From Flavobacterium flavigenum (lineage in GTDB: Bacteria > Bacteroidota > Bacteroidia > Flavobacteriales > Flavobacteriaceae), in assembly GCF_027111255.2 (NCBI RefSeq), contig NZ_CP114285.2, positions 3,658,001 through 3,722,000 of the forward strand: 64,000 nucleotides of DNA, in the 5' to 3' direction. Made by a program: the position numbers and the translations under genes. This document shows positions 34,336 to 43,548 of the stretch, in pieces; within the stretch, counting starts at the first letter, position 1; the number at the start of each line of letters is the position of its first letter. The notes under the pieces are model-generated. The model had not been told where the DNA came from. It did not search any database and worked only from the letters and a program-made list of their open reading frames with translations.

Positions 34336-35382
34336 ATGAATTTTCATAACACACTGATAAATTGGTATTTACAAAACAAACGCGATTTGCCTTGGCGTAA
34401 TACGGTAAATCCGTATCATATTTGGCTCTCAGAAATTATGCTCCAGCAGACAAGAGTGGCGCAGGGAATGCCATATTTTTTTTCGTTTACAAAGGAATTT
34501 CCTACTGTTTTTGATTTAGCTAATGCTGATGAAGAAAAAGTTCTAAAACTCTGGCAGGGATTAGGATATTATTCACGCGCCAGAAATCTGCACAAAACCG
34601 CTCAATACATAGCCAATGATCTAAAAGGGGTCTTTCCGGCTACTTATAATGATTTATTAAAGTTAAAAGGAGTAGGTGAATATACAGCTGCTGCAATTGC
34701 GTCCTTTTCTTATAATGAGGCTGTCCCGGTTGTTGATGGTAATGTATTTAGGGTTCTTTCACGCTATTTTGATATCGAATCTGATATAGCACTGCCTGTA
34801 ACTAAAAAAGAATTTACTTTACTTGCCCGGGAACTGATGCCAAAAGAAAATCCAGCCATTTTTAATCAGGCAATAATGGAATTTGGTGCTTTGCAATGCG
34901 TGCCTAAAAGTCCAAATTGTTCTGTATGTGTTTTTAATGACAGTTGTCTGGCCCTGCAAAAGAAAAAGGTTGACACTCTGCCTGTAAAATCTAAAAAACT
35001 AAAAATCACAAACCGTTTCTTTAATTATCTGGTATTAGAAGATGTTTTGGGGAATACTTTAATTCAAAAGCGTACTACAAAAGGAATTTGGCACAACCTA
35101 TATGAATTTCCTTTACTGGAAACGAATGAAATTGTCGATTTTGATTTTGTTTCAAGAATAATTAAAGAAGAGATTTTATCTTCTTATACAATTACCGTGG
35201 TAGAAGAATGTTCACATGCGACGGTGATTCATAAACTTTCACACCAGCATTTACATATACAGTTCTGGAAAGTAAAAATCAGTGATATTTTATCTAATGG
35301 TTTGAATTGTAATGAATTAAAAGAGTTTCCTTTTCCGATTGTGATTTATAATTTTATTGAAAAGGAAGAAATTTGTCGTTAA
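34336..35382 (+). CDS. mutY: A/G-specific adenine glycosylase
   Basis: A 348-residue base-excision enzyme that removes adenine opposite 8-oxoguanine. Landmarks are LPWRNTVNPYHIWLSEIMLQQTRV near the N-terminus, the helix-hairpin-helix with catalytic Asp (LKGVGEYTAAAIASF; VPVVDGNVFRVLSR) and a 4Fe-4S cluster loop (CVPKSPNCSVCVFNDSC). A C-terminal NUDIX-like domain starts about residue 225. The first ATG with family-like sequence is 34336. It begins the mutY-ssb-gldE-gldD gene string known from F. johnsoniae. Confidence 0.95.
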   Translation: MNFHNTLINWYLQNKRDLPWRNTVNPYHIWLSEIMLQQTRVAQGMPYFFSFTKEFPTVFDLANADEEKVLKLWQGLGYYSRARNLHKTAQYIANDLKGVFPATYNDLLKLKGVGEYTAAAIASFSYNEAVPVVDGNVFRVLSRYFDIESDIALPVTKKEFTLLARELMPKENPAIFNQAIMEFGALQCVPKSPNCSVCVFNDSCLALQKKKVDTLPVKSKKLKITNRFFNYLVLEDVLGNTLIQKRTTKGIWHNLYEFPLLETNEIVDFDFVSRIIKEEILSSYTITVVEECSHATVIHKLSHQHLHIQFWKVKISDILSNGLNCNELKEFPFPIVIYNFIEKEEICR

Positions 35383-35417
35383 AAAAAAGTATCTTTGATT
35401 CACACAAATGCTATACC

Positions 35418-35855
35418 ATGAACGGAACATTAAACAAGGTAATGTTGATAGGCTATTTAGGCGACGATGTTAAAATGCATTATTTTGACGGAGGTAATTG
35501 CATCGGACGCTTTCAGCTGGCAACAAACGAAGTGTATATCAATAAAACTACCAATGAAAAAATTACCTCGACAGAGTGGCATAACTTAGTTGTACGCAAT
35601 AAAGCTGCTGAAATCTGTGAAAAATATTTGTCCAAAGGAGACAAGATATATGTTGAAGGCCGTATAAAATCAAGGCAATGGCAGGCTGAAGACGGAACTA
35701 CAAAATATACCAATGAAATTCAGGTAACCGAATTTACCTTTTTGACAACTAAAAAAGAAACAGAGCACAAACACCATCAGGCTTCTGAATCGCCAAAAAA
35801 CACTAACTTTGAAAATCCTAATGAAGGCTTGCCGGTCAACGATTTGCCTTTTTGA
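35418..35855 (+). CDS. ssb: single-stranded DNA-binding protein
   Basis: A 145-residue SSB. The OB fold begins MNGTLNKVMLIGYLGDD, continues through CIGRFQLATNEVYINK, and includes TEWHNLVVRNKAAEICEKYL. A flexible tail leads to the acidic/hydrophobic tip (GLPVNDLPF), which binds SSB partner proteins. The frame is open from 35373, overlapping mutY, but ATG 35418 matches the SSB N-terminus. It covers ssDNA during replication and repair. Confidence 0.94.
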   Translation: MNGTLNKVMLIGYLGDDVKMHYFDGGNCIGRFQLATNEVYINKTTNEKITSTEWHNLVVRNKAAEICEKYLSKGDKIYVEGRIKSRQWQAEDGTTKYTNEIQVTEFTFLTTKKETEHKHHQASESPKNTNFENPNEGLPVNDLPF

Positions 35856-35878
35856 TTGTTTAACTAATCTTTTTTAAT

Positions 35879-37171
35879 TTGGACCCGGAGCCCAGTTTAT
35901 TTTTTGTATACACAGAGACCAATCTAATTGTTGGTTTTGTCGGAATATTTATTTTACTTTTTTTATCAGCAATTGTTTCTGGTGCTGAAGTTGCCTTTTT
36001 TTCCTTGTCTCAAAAAGAAATCGAAGATGTACTGCAGGAAAATAACCCGAAGGGAAAAATAATTTCCAATCTTTTGGATAGACCCAAAAAACTCTTAGCT
36101 ACATTATTGGTTGCGAATAATTTTTTGAATATTGGGGTCGTTGTCCTTTTTTCTTTTATCGGCAGAAATATTTTTAAGGATGTCGTTTCTGATTCATTAA
36201 AATTTCTTTTAGAGGTTATTTTGGTTACTTTCCTGATTTTGTTGTTCGGAGAGATTTTGCCAAAGGTTTATGCGAGCCGTAATAATATAAAATTTGCCAA
36301 ACGTGTCGTTTACCCAATTGCATTTTTAGATAAATTACTTTCTCCTGTAAGTTTGCCAATGCGTGCCGTTACGCTATATTTGCACAATAAATTAGGAAAA
36401 CAAAAAACAAATTTCTCAGTAGATCAGCTTTCGCAGGCATTAGAGCTTACCGATTCGGAAGGGACATCAAGTGAAGAACAGAAAATTCTGGAAGGAATTG
36501 TTTCTTTTGGAAATACAGATACCAAACAGGTAATGAGTCCCAGGATTGATATTTTTGCACTGGAAATATCAGAAACGTTTGCGGAAATTTATCCCAAAAT
36601 AATTGAAACTGGTTTTTCAAGAATTCCGGTTTATCGTGACAATATTGACCAGATTGAGGGCGTTTTGTTTGTTAAGGATTTACTGCCTCATATTGATAAG
36701 ACCGAATTTGACTGGACCACCTTAATCAGAGAAGCCTTTTTTGTTCCTGAGAATAAAAAATTAGATAATCTGCTTAAAGATTTCCAGAGCCTTAAAAGTC
36801 ATTTGGCGATTGTGGTTGATGAATACGGAGGAACCTCAGGTTTAGTTTCTTTAGAGGATGTAATTGAGGAAATAGTTGGCGATATCAGTGACGAATTTGA
36901 TGATGAGCATTTAAATTTCTCCCAAATTGACGAAAATAATTTTCTTTTTGAAGGAAAGATTAATCTAAAGGATTTTTACAGAATTATTGATGTTGATGAA
37001 GACCTTTTTGAATCACGTAAAGGAGAGGCAGAAACATTAGCAGGATTTATTCTTGAAATTCTGGGCAATTTCCCTAAAAAGAATCAAAAAATAGCGTTTG
37101 AAAACTGTGTATTTACTATAGAGACTGTTGATAATAAACGCATAAAACAAATAAAAGTAACAATAGAATAA
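35879..37171 (+). CDS. gldE: gliding-motility-associated protein GldE (CNNM/CorC-like)
   Basis: A 430-residue protein with a TTG start. An N-terminal CNNM/DUF21 membrane domain has about four helices (residues 10-170; FLSAIVSGAEVAFFSLSQKE). Two CBS domains follow (about 215-330; VMSPRIDIFALEI, HLAIVVDEYGGTSGLVSLED), then a CorC_HlyC C-terminal domain (about 345-430). In F. johnsoniae gldE lies directly upstream of gldD, and extra GldE partly suppresses gldD mutations. That partnership fits the two-gene order here (1-bp gap to gldD). Ion-transport activity is inferred from the family. Confidence 0.9.
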   Translation: MDPEPSLFFVYTETNLIVGFVGIFILLFLSAIVSGAEVAFFSLSQKEIEDVLQENNPKGKIISNLLDRPKKLLATLLVANNFLNIGVVVLFSFIGRNIFKDVVSDSLKFLLEVILVTFLILLFGEILPKVYASRNNIKFAKRVVYPIAFLDKLLSPVSLPMRAVTLYLHNKLGKQKTNFSVDQLSQALELTDSEGTSSEEQKILEGIVSFGNTDTKQVMSPRIDIFALEISETFAEIYPKIIETGFSRIPVYRDNIDQIEGVLFVKDLLPHIDKTEFDWTTLIREAFFVPENKKLDNLLKDFQSLKSHLAIVVDEYGGTSGLVSLEDVIEEIVGDISDEFDDEHLNFSQIDENNFLFEGKINLKDFYRIIDVDEDLFESRKGEAETLAGFILEILGNFPKKNQKIAFENCVFTIETVDNKRIKQIKVTIE

Positions 37172-37172
37172 G

Positions 37173-37733
37173 ATGTTGAAAAAAACAATTTGGATAGCAG
37201 TAATTTTACTGAGCCTCACTGTTATAAGCTGTAAAGATGATGTTTTGCCAAAGCCGGCTGCTTTTTTGCGTCTGGATTATCCGATGGCTAAATATGTAAA
37301 CTTTGAAAACACATGTCCTTTTTCGTTTGAAATGAATGAGGATGCTGTAATTAAGGGTGAAAAAGAATGTGGATTTGCGATTACATATCCAAAAATGAAA
37401 GCAACTATTTACCTGACCTATAAACCAGTAAATAACAATATCGATAAACTGCTTAGAGATGCTCAGAAACTTACCTACGAACATGTTATCAAAGCAGATG
37501 ATATATTAGAACAACCTTATTTAAATCCTCAGAAAAAAGTTTACGGCATGTTCTATCAGGTAAACGGAAATGCGGCAACGAACTCACAGTTTTATGCAAC
37601 GGACAGTACAAAGCATTTCATCACTGGATCGGTTTATTTTTACAGTAAACCCAATTTCGATTCCGTAATGCCCGCAGCAAGTTATATCAAAAATGATATG
37701 CAGAGGCTTATGGAGACTTTGAAGTGGAAGTAA
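37173..37733 (+). CDS. gldD: gliding motility lipoprotein GldD
   Basis: A 186-residue lipoprotein with signal MLKKTIWIAVILLSLTVISC (cysteine 20). The mature part begins KDDVLPKPAAFLRLDYPMAK and contains MKATIYLTYKPVNNN and YGMFYQVNGNAATNSQFYAT, matching GldD. It is an essential part of the gliding/T9SS machinery in F. johnsoniae. It starts 1 bp after the gldE stop, so translation is probably coupled. Confidence 0.92.
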   Translation: MLKKTIWIAVILLSLTVISCKDDVLPKPAAFLRLDYPMAKYVNFENTCPFSFEMNEDAVIKGEKECGFAITYPKMKATIYLTYKPVNNNIDKLLRDAQKLTYEHVIKADDILEQPYLNPQKKVYGMFYQVNGNAATNSQFYATDSTKHFITGSVYFYSKPNFDSVMPAASYIKNDMQRLMETLKWK

Positions 37734-37738
37734 ATAAA

Positions 37739-37783
37739 AAACAAACAAAAGGCGTTCCGATTGAGAGCGCCTTTTGTTTGTTT
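37739..37783. terminator. intrinsic terminator after gldD
   Basis: AAACAAACAAAAGGCG (37739-37754) pairs with CGCCTTTTGTTTGTTT (37768-37783). The symmetric stem can also end transcription of the convergent VOC gene. Confidence 0.85.
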
Positions 37784-37800
37784 AAAATATCTGATATAAT

Positions 37801-38262
37801 TTAGGATTCTGAAAAAGCTTCTTTTATGAATTGCTGAAGTCCTGTCTCTTCAAGTATTTCAATTGAGAATTCTCCAAAACGTTTCGGAAGCCAAATAATT
37901 CTGACTCCGCTGGGAGAATTTAGGCTTTCTTTTGATAAAGGATTTCCGTTTTCGTCTTCTGGTTGAACGCCTGAAGCTATTAATTCATCAAAAACAGCTT
38001 CAATGTCAGGAGTCGAATAGCAATGACGATATATTGTTCCTTCACCTTTGGTATCGAGCAGATTTTTTAAATTTCCCTTAAAAGGCTCTACAAGCATAAA
38101 ATGTTCCTGGCCAATTTTTACAACAGCGTATTTGACATGAAGTTTATCTCTTTCCCAGGTGAACTTTTTTGAAATTTCAGCACCAAGTATTTTTGTGTAA
38201 TAATTACAGGCTGATTCAAGGTCATTAACTAAAATATCGATATGACTAAATTTAAGGTTCAT
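37801..38262 (-). CDS. VOC-superfamily (glyoxalase-like) protein
   Basis: A 153-residue protein with two beta-alpha-beta-beta-beta modules: LKFSHIDILVNDLESACNYY then LVEPFKGNLKNLL, and YRHCYSTPDIEAVFDELIAS then FGEFSIEILEE. Possible metal ligands are H7 (FSHID), H79 or E-type residues, and E145 (IEILEE). The family includes glyoxalases, dioxygenases and isomerases; the fold alone does not fix the substrate. It is transcribed convergently with gldD. Confidence 0.8.
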   Translation of the reverse strand: MNLKFSHIDILVNDLESACNYYTKILGAEISKKFTWERDKLHVKYAVVKIGQEHFMLVEPFKGNLKNLLDTKGEGTIYRHCYSTPDIEAVFDELIASGVQPEDENGNPLSKESLNSPSGVRIIWLPKRFGEFSIEILEETGLQQFIKEAFSES

Positions 38263-38369
38263 TTTTTATGTATATGTTATGGCAAATCGATTTTGTTTTT
38301 TACTGCAATTTCGAAGATTATAGGCAAATTATAAGAGGGAATATAATTTTTAAAATAATCAGAAAAAAA

Positions 38370-38399
38370 GACAGTAGTAAACCTGAGTTTATTACTGTC
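38370..38399. terminator. intrinsic terminator after the HMA lipoprotein
   Basis: GACAGTAGTAAAC (38370-38382) pairs with GTTTATTACTGTC (38387-38399), with an A-tract on the left that serves as the T-tract for minus-strand transcription. Confidence 0.7.
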
Positions 38400-38442
38400 T
38401 AAAAATTATTTTTTTTATCAGAATTAGATAGTCGTGCCTTAG

Positions 38443-38823
38443 TTACGATTTCATATTCGAAACTTTATATGTTTTTCCATCTCCTGTTTCCTGGACAACC
38501 TTTGTCAAAGATTCAGGATTTTGAATGGTTTTATCGAAAGTTACAGTTGCAGTTTTTTTATCAAAATCAACAGAAGCTTTTTCTACCCCGTCAAGATTAG
38601 CTAATTCTTCTTCGATAGTTTTAGCGCATCCAACCGCACAGGTCATCCCGTCGATTGTAAAACTGGCAGTCTGTACATTTTCTGCAGAGATTGGTTTATG
38701 TTCTTTTGGAGCTTCAGTTTTTTCGCCTTTTGCAACTGCTAAACTTTTGTCTTCCTCTTTTTTGCAGCTTACCAATACCAGGCCTGCAATGGCTAATGAT
38801 GTTATTATTTTTGTAAATTTCAT
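38443..38823 (-). CDS. heavy-metal-associated (HMA) domain lipoprotein
   Basis: A 126-residue lipoprotein with signal to LVLVSC (cysteine 20), a charged linker (21-50), and one HMA fold (about 52-122; TASFTIDGMTCAVGCAKTIE, EEELANLDGVEKASVDFDKK, TATVTFDK). The metal loop is CAVGC, with three residues between the cysteines instead of the canonical two. It probably binds Cu(I) or another soft metal in the periplasm. No P-type ATPase is adjacent. Confidence 0.85.
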   Translation of the reverse strand: MKFTKIITSLAIAGLVLVSCKKEEDKSLAVAKGEKTEAPKEHKPISAENVQTASFTIDGMTCAVGCAKTIEEELANLDGVEKASVDFDKKTATVTFDKTIQNPESLTKVVQETGDGKTYKVSNMKS

Positions 38824-38923
38824 TATATATAATTTTAGTTGTCAATATGTTTGTTGCAAAATTAATAAAAAAGCAAAGGTCAGTTCCTAAAATTATTACA
38901 AATTTGCATTAAAATATGATTTT

Positions 38924-39790
38924 ATGGGTGCAAAACAATTAAAGTGGTTTTATTTATTACTGCTTTCGCTAATTTGGGGAAGTTCATTTATTCTGATAAA
39001 AAGAGGATTGGTTGGATTAACGGCAATTCAGGTAGGCTCACTCCGAATTATTTTTGCTGGTTTGTTTTTGCTTATAGTCGGATTTTCAAGTTTAAAGAAA
39101 ATATCAGTTCGTCAGTGGAAATTTGTTGCTCTGACTTCTTTCTTTGGAACTTTTATTCCGGCTTTCTTTTTTGCAATCGCAGAAACTCAGGTGGATAGCT
39201 CGATTGTGGCTATTTTGAATTCGCTGACACCTTTAAATACATTGGTTTTAGGAATTATATTTTTTGGAATTCAGTTTCAGAAACGTCAGGTTTTAGGCGT
39301 TTTTATTGGATTAGTTGGATGTTTGTTATTGGTTTTGAACGGTGCTTCAGGTCATACAGGGCAAAATTATTATTATCTGATTTTAGTTGTAATTGCAACG
39401 CTGTGTTATGCTATTAACGTTAATCTGATCAAGAAATATCTATCTGATTTGAATTCGCTGAGTATTACCACAGGAAATTTTGCGGTTTTATTTATACCTG
39501 CTTTAATAATTTTAAGTACTACAGATTTTGCACAAAAAATCCATATTGAAACAACGCAATATTCTGTTCTGTTTGTAATGATTTTGGGGATTTTAGGAAC
39601 CGGAATAGCAAATGTTTTGTTCTTTAAATTAATACAAATGTCCTCGCCGGTATTTGCAACTTCTGTAACCTATTTGATTCCGATAGTGGCTTTCTTTTGG
39701 GGATTGCTGGATAATGAGATGCTGACGCCAATTCAGTTTTTTGGTGCTTTTGTGATTTTAATTGGGGTTTATTTGTCGGCGAAAAAATAA
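38924..39790 (+). CDS. EamA/DMT-superfamily transporter
   Basis: A 288-residue inner-membrane protein with ten predicted helices in two EamA repeats. The first contains LIWGSSFILIKRGLVGLTAI and SIVAILNSLTPLNTLVLGI; the second contains GTGIANVLFFKLIQMSSPVF and ATSVTYLIPIVAFFWGLLD. Family members export metabolites or amino acids; the substrate is unknown. It is divergent from the HMA gene and ends at a bidirectional terminator. Confidence 0.88.
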   Translation: MGAKQLKWFYLLLLSLIWGSSFILIKRGLVGLTAIQVGSLRIIFAGLFLLIVGFSSLKKISVRQWKFVALTSFFGTFIPAFFFAIAETQVDSSIVAILNSLTPLNTLVLGIIFFGIQFQKRQVLGVFIGLVGCLLLVLNGASGHTGQNYYYLILVVIATLCYAINVNLIKKYLSDLNSLSITTGNFAVLFIPALIILSTTDFAQKIHIETTQYSVLFVMILGILGTGIANVLFFKLIQMSSPVFATSVTYLIPIVAFFWGLLDNEMLTPIQFFGAFVILIGVYLSAKK

Positions 39791-39843
39791 AAGGTTGGAA
39801 AGATTTGAATATTAGTTTGTCGAAATGACACAAACTAAAAACA

Positions 39844-39871
39844 GAAAGGCTGTCGTAACTGACAGCCTTTC
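39844..39871. terminator. bidirectional intrinsic terminator
   Basis: GAAAGGCTGTC (39844-39854) pairs with GACAGCCTTTC (39861-39871), with flanking A and T tracts. It lies between the convergent EamA transporter and M16 genes. Confidence 0.85.
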
Positions 39872-39891
39872 GTTTTTAACAATGTTAGATT

Positions 39892-41940
39892 TTAAAGAAA
39901 ATCTTTTTCAGTAACCCCTTCATTGATTTTGACATCAGACATTTTAATATCTAATTCAAAACCTGCATTTTGTATTAAGTTAAAAGGAACTTTTACACCT
40001 TTTACTTCTTTATAATCATTAAAATAGGTTGTTTGTGTAGTCGATTGCCCGCTTTGTTCTTTTACTTTAGTTTCGGCTACTTTTAACCCTGATTTTACAT
40101 CGTAAAAGTATATTGTTTTGCCGTCTTTTATAGAATAAGCATCATTGCCGTTTATTTGTTCAATTCCGCTTACGGTTAAATCTGTTCTTTTGCTTAACTG
40201 CAATTCTTCAAAGGGGGCTGCATTCGCTTTCATTTCAGCTAAATCTGCACCTTCTAAATTTTTGCGTTGTCCTTGCTGCTCTAAATAAGCGCCTTTTTCG
40301 TTTACAACCTGTTTCATCAAAGCCATACTTCCCATAGAAAGAGAAACCATCATTTTTCCTTTCGAATCTAATTTTGAAACAAAAGTCAATGGAGCTGGTG
40401 CCTGCGGAATTGTTGTAGTTCCGTTCATGAATAATGTTTTTACTACAGAAACGGCTTTTTCTCCTCCGATTGCTTTAATATAATTGTCAAAAATGCTTTT
40501 TGCAGTAATTCCTGCCGGAGCTTCTTTTTTGGTAGCTGGCTTTTCAACAGGGGTTCCGTATTTGTCATAATAAGAAATCGGAATCTGTAGTTTTTCCAGA
40601 CCAGGAAGTACTTCAGATCCTTTTCCCACAATTACAATTCGCATATTGTCGATTTGAAAATATTTATTCGATACCCGATTAATATCATCAATTGTAACGT
40701 TGTTAATGGTCTGAATGTATTTTTCGTAGAAATCAGCCGGAAGCTTTTCGGTTTCAATATTAAGAGCATAACGCGCAACAGTCTGAGGTTTTTCAACCTG
40801 CATCACAAACCTTCCGATGTAACCTGCTTTTACATTTTTTAATACATCTTCAGAAACTTTCTCAGTTCGGATTCTTTTAATTTCTTTGATAAATTGTACA
40901 ACAGCACTATCTGTAACCGCATTTCGAACAGCAGACGAAGCTTTGAATTTGGTTACGTATTTCCCGCTTCCAATATTCGAACTTGCTCCGTATGTCCAGG
41001 CGTGCTGTTCGCGTAAATTCATATTAAGGTAACTATTGAAATCACCTCCTAAAATTTGATTTGCAATTACAGCAGGAAAAAAATCAGGATCGCTCATTTT
41101 TAGATTTACTGTATTGACTAAAGAAATCTCAGATTGAACCGCATTTGGAACATCTACAAAAGCTATCTGAAGTTTAGAAACATTTTCCGGATTTGGATAT
41201 GTGTTTTTTGGAGCAGTTTGTTTTTTCCACCCTCCAAAAAGCTTTTCTACAGCTGCTTTTGTTTCTTTAAATTTAATGTCACCAACTATAACTAAATAAG
41301 CATTTTCAGGGACGAAATAAGTGTTATAATTAGCTTTAACATCATCAAGAGTAACATTTTTAAGTGTTTCTTCTGAAACGAATTCTCCCGAAGGATGGTT
41401 TTTTCCAAAAGTTAAAACATCTACAATACGGTTGGCTATGGCAGGAACGCTTTTTTCATCAGCTTTAAGCCCTTCCAGCATTTTTGCTTTTTCTTTATCA
41501 AATTCATCCTGAGTGAAATTTGGCTGTAAAGCACCTTCTGCCAAAAGTTCTAAGACACGTCCTGAGTATTTTGAAAGAGCACTTGCAGAAGCTCCCTGTG
41601 ATGAAAAATTGATGTTTGCTCCGTAAAAGTCAATTTCTTCGTTAAACGCTTCTTTGGTTGTTTTTTTGGTTCCGTTTCCAATTAAACTGCTGGTCAATTC
41701 ATCAACACCTTTTTTATTTCCTTCGGTAAAAGGGGCATTGTCCAGTGTAAGATTAAAACTTACCCTTGGTAATTTATGATTTTCAACGACCAAAACTTTC
41801 ATGCCGTTTGCCAAAACAAAAGTTTGCGGTTTTTTGATGTTAACTACTGGTGCGTTTCCTGGTTTGGGTTGTGGACGATCTTGTGCTTGCATAATTCCGG
41901 TAAGGAATAAAAGGATTAAAACTGTATGTATTTTTTTCAT
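39892..41940 (-). CDS. M16-family protein, likely non-catalytic partner, with LolA-like C-terminal domain
   Basis: A 682-residue secreted protein with a signal peptide (to GIMQAQ). Two M16 domains span about 25-460, and a C-terminal beta-rich domain (about 485-682; TTIPQAPAPLTFVSKLDSKG, IYFYDVKSGLKVAETK) resembles outer-membrane lipoprotein-sorting folds. Where the zinc motif HxxEH is expected, the sequence reads GVDELTSSLIGNG, so it should not be catalytic. Start ATG 41940 is chosen over 41979 because it gives a proper signal peptide. It is directly downstream of the active M16 gene, and the two likely form a heterodimer as in mitochondrial processing peptidase. Confidence 0.85.
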   Translation of the reverse strand: MKKIHTVLILLFLTGIMQAQDRPQPKPGNAPVVNIKKPQTFVLANGMKVLVVENHKLPRVSFNLTLDNAPFTEGNKKGVDELTSSLIGNGTKKTTKEAFNEEIDFYGANINFSSQGASASALSKYSGRVLELLAEGALQPNFTQDEFDKEKAKMLEGLKADEKSVPAIANRIVDVLTFGKNHPSGEFVSEETLKNVTLDDVKANYNTYFVPENAYLVIVGDIKFKETKAAVEKLFGGWKKQTAPKNTYPNPENVSKLQIAFVDVPNAVQSEISLVNTVNLKMSDPDFFPAVIANQILGGDFNSYLNMNLREQHAWTYGASSNIGSGKYVTKFKASSAVRNAVTDSAVVQFIKEIKRIRTEKVSEDVLKNVKAGYIGRFVMQVEKPQTVARYALNIETEKLPADFYEKYIQTINNVTIDDINRVSNKYFQIDNMRIVIVGKGSEVLPGLEKLQIPISYYDKYGTPVEKPATKKEAPAGITAKSIFDNYIKAIGGEKAVSVVKTLFMNGTTTIPQAPAPLTFVSKLDSKGKMMVSLSMGSMALMKQVVNEKGAYLEQQGQRKNLEGADLAEMKANAAPFEELQLSKRTDLTVSGIEQINGNDAYSIKDGKTIYFYDVKSGLKVAETKVKEQSGQSTTQTTYFNDYKEVKGVKVPFNLIQNAGFELDIKMSDVKINEGVTEKDFL

Positions 41941-41950
41941 GATTCGGGGC

Positions 41951-43273
41951 TTAGTTTTGAACTTTTTTTGAAGGAACATAATCTAAAATTAAACGCTGAT
42001 TAGGGTTTAAATACTTTTTAGCGATTTCCCTGATTTCTTCTCTGGTAATAGAGTGGTAGATATCGATTTCGGTATTAATAAGGTTTACGTCTCCGTAAAG
42101 CAAATAATAAGAAGCCAGATTTTCTGCAATTCCTTCAACACTTGCATTGGCATTGACGAAATTATTATCAAATTTATTTTGTAATTTTTGATAGTCTTTC
42201 TCAGAAATCAAATCCGTTTGGATTTTTACGATTTCTTCGTCCATTTCTTTTAAGATGTCAGCTGTAGTATATTTACCCATTGGCAAACCATATAATATAT
42301 ACATTCCGTAATCTTCCTGACTAAAACCAACAGCACCAATTTGAAGTGCCATTTTTTTGTCATCCACTATTTTTTTGTATAGTTTAGAGCTTTTTCCGTC
42401 ACTTAAATAGGAAGAAATTAAATCTAAAACCCTTGCGTCCCTTGTTTTCATTGATGGGGTTCTGTATGAAGCAACTACCATCGGAATCTGAATATTTGGA
42501 TCTTCATAAGATGCTTTTATGGTTTGTGTAATCGGTTCTTCATTATAAGTTTGTTTTTTTAAAACTTCCCCTTTTGGAATTGGTCCAAAATACTTCTGAA
42601 TCCATTCTTTGGTTTTGGTTTTGTCGAAATCTCCCGCAACAACCAAAACCGCATTGTTTGGGGTGTAGAATTTTTTGTTGAAAGCCTGAAATTCTTCAAG
42701 AGTGGCAGCGTCAAGATCTTGCATCGAGCCAATAGTCGTCCAGCGGTATGGATGATTTTTGAACATGTATTTTTTAACCTCAGGTAAAATATTTCCGTAA
42801 GGCTGATTGTCGTAACGCATTCTTTTTTCTTCTTTTACAACTTCATTTTGAGTGTCAACGCCAATTTTATTAATAATTGGGTGCATCAAACGTTCAGATT
42901 CCATCCATAACCCTAATTCTAAACTATTTGATGGAAAAACTTCATAATAATAGGTTCTGTCATCAGAGGTGTTGGCATTGTTTACACCTCCATTTGCGGT
43001 AACGATTTTCATCCATTCACCGCGTTTTATATTTTGGGTTCCTTCAAATAATAGATGTTCAAAGAAATGTGCAAAACCCGTTCGGTCAGGTCGTTCGTCT
43101 TTTGAACCTACATGATACATTACAGAAGTAACAACCACAGGGGCAGAGGGATCGTTGTGCAGAATAACATGCATACCATTGTCTAAATTGTATTCTTCGA
43201 AAGCTACTTTTTGGGCATGAGCTACTCCGCCAAGCATTATTGCAGCACTTAACATCATTATTGATTTTTTCAT
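41951..43273 (-). CDS. M16-family zinc metallopeptidase (catalytic subunit)
   Basis: A 440-residue secreted peptidase with a signal peptide (to GVAHAQ). The inverted zinc motif HFFEH occurs in GFAHFFEHLLFEGT (about residue 69), and the downstream glutamate lies in NEVVKEEKRMRYDN (about 148). The second M16 domain (about 225-430) holds the substrate-cradle strands YRTPSMKTRDARVLDLISSY. It should degrade peptides in the periplasm or on the surface. It is the first gene of the pair, with 10 bp before the partner's ATG. Confidence 0.9.
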   Translation of the reverse strand: MKKSIMMLSAAIMLGGVAHAQKVAFEEYNLDNGMHVILHNDPSAPVVVTSVMYHVGSKDERPDRTGFAHFFEHLLFEGTQNIKRGEWMKIVTANGGVNNANTSDDRTYYYEVFPSNSLELGLWMESERLMHPIINKIGVDTQNEVVKEEKRMRYDNQPYGNILPEVKKYMFKNHPYRWTTIGSMQDLDAATLEEFQAFNKKFYTPNNAVLVVAGDFDKTKTKEWIQKYFGPIPKGEVLKKQTYNEEPITQTIKASYEDPNIQIPMVVASYRTPSMKTRDARVLDLISSYLSDGKSSKLYKKIVDDKKMALQIGAVGFSQEDYGMYILYGLPMGKYTTADILKEMDEEIVKIQTDLISEKDYQKLQNKFDNNFVNANASVEGIAENLASYYLLYGDVNLINTEIDIYHSITREEIREIAKKYLNPNQRLILDYVPSKKVQN

Positions 43274-43488
43274 AAAGATTAATAATTTATTTTACCTATT
43301 AATAAGTGTAGGTATTCAAGAGTTGGTTTATGTTACATCAAAAATAAGTTTTTTTAGCCATCATTTAAGAATAGGTCTTTATTTAGGTGTATTTTAACAA
43401 TCTTCTACTTTTGAATCTATCTGAAGATATAGTACAAAGTCCTGAAAAGCAGACTTGAAAGTCTTAAAAATATTTTTGAAATAAGGGA
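43274..43488. other. noncoding gap
   Basis: A/T-rich sequence between the divergent M16 and rplU genes. Only the rplU promoter at its right edge is recognisable. Confidence 0.5.
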
Positions 43489-43518
43489 TTGCATAGTAAA
43501 TTTTTAATTGTATATTTG
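43489..43518 (+). promoter_or_regulatory. promoter of rplU-rpmA
   Basis: TTG at 43489-43491, a 19-bp spacer and TATATTTG at 43511-43518 match the Bacteroidota -33/-7 consensus, 30 bp before the rplU ATG. Confidence 0.75.
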
Positions 43519-43548
43519 CAACCTTAAAAATCAATAAATCAATTTGGT

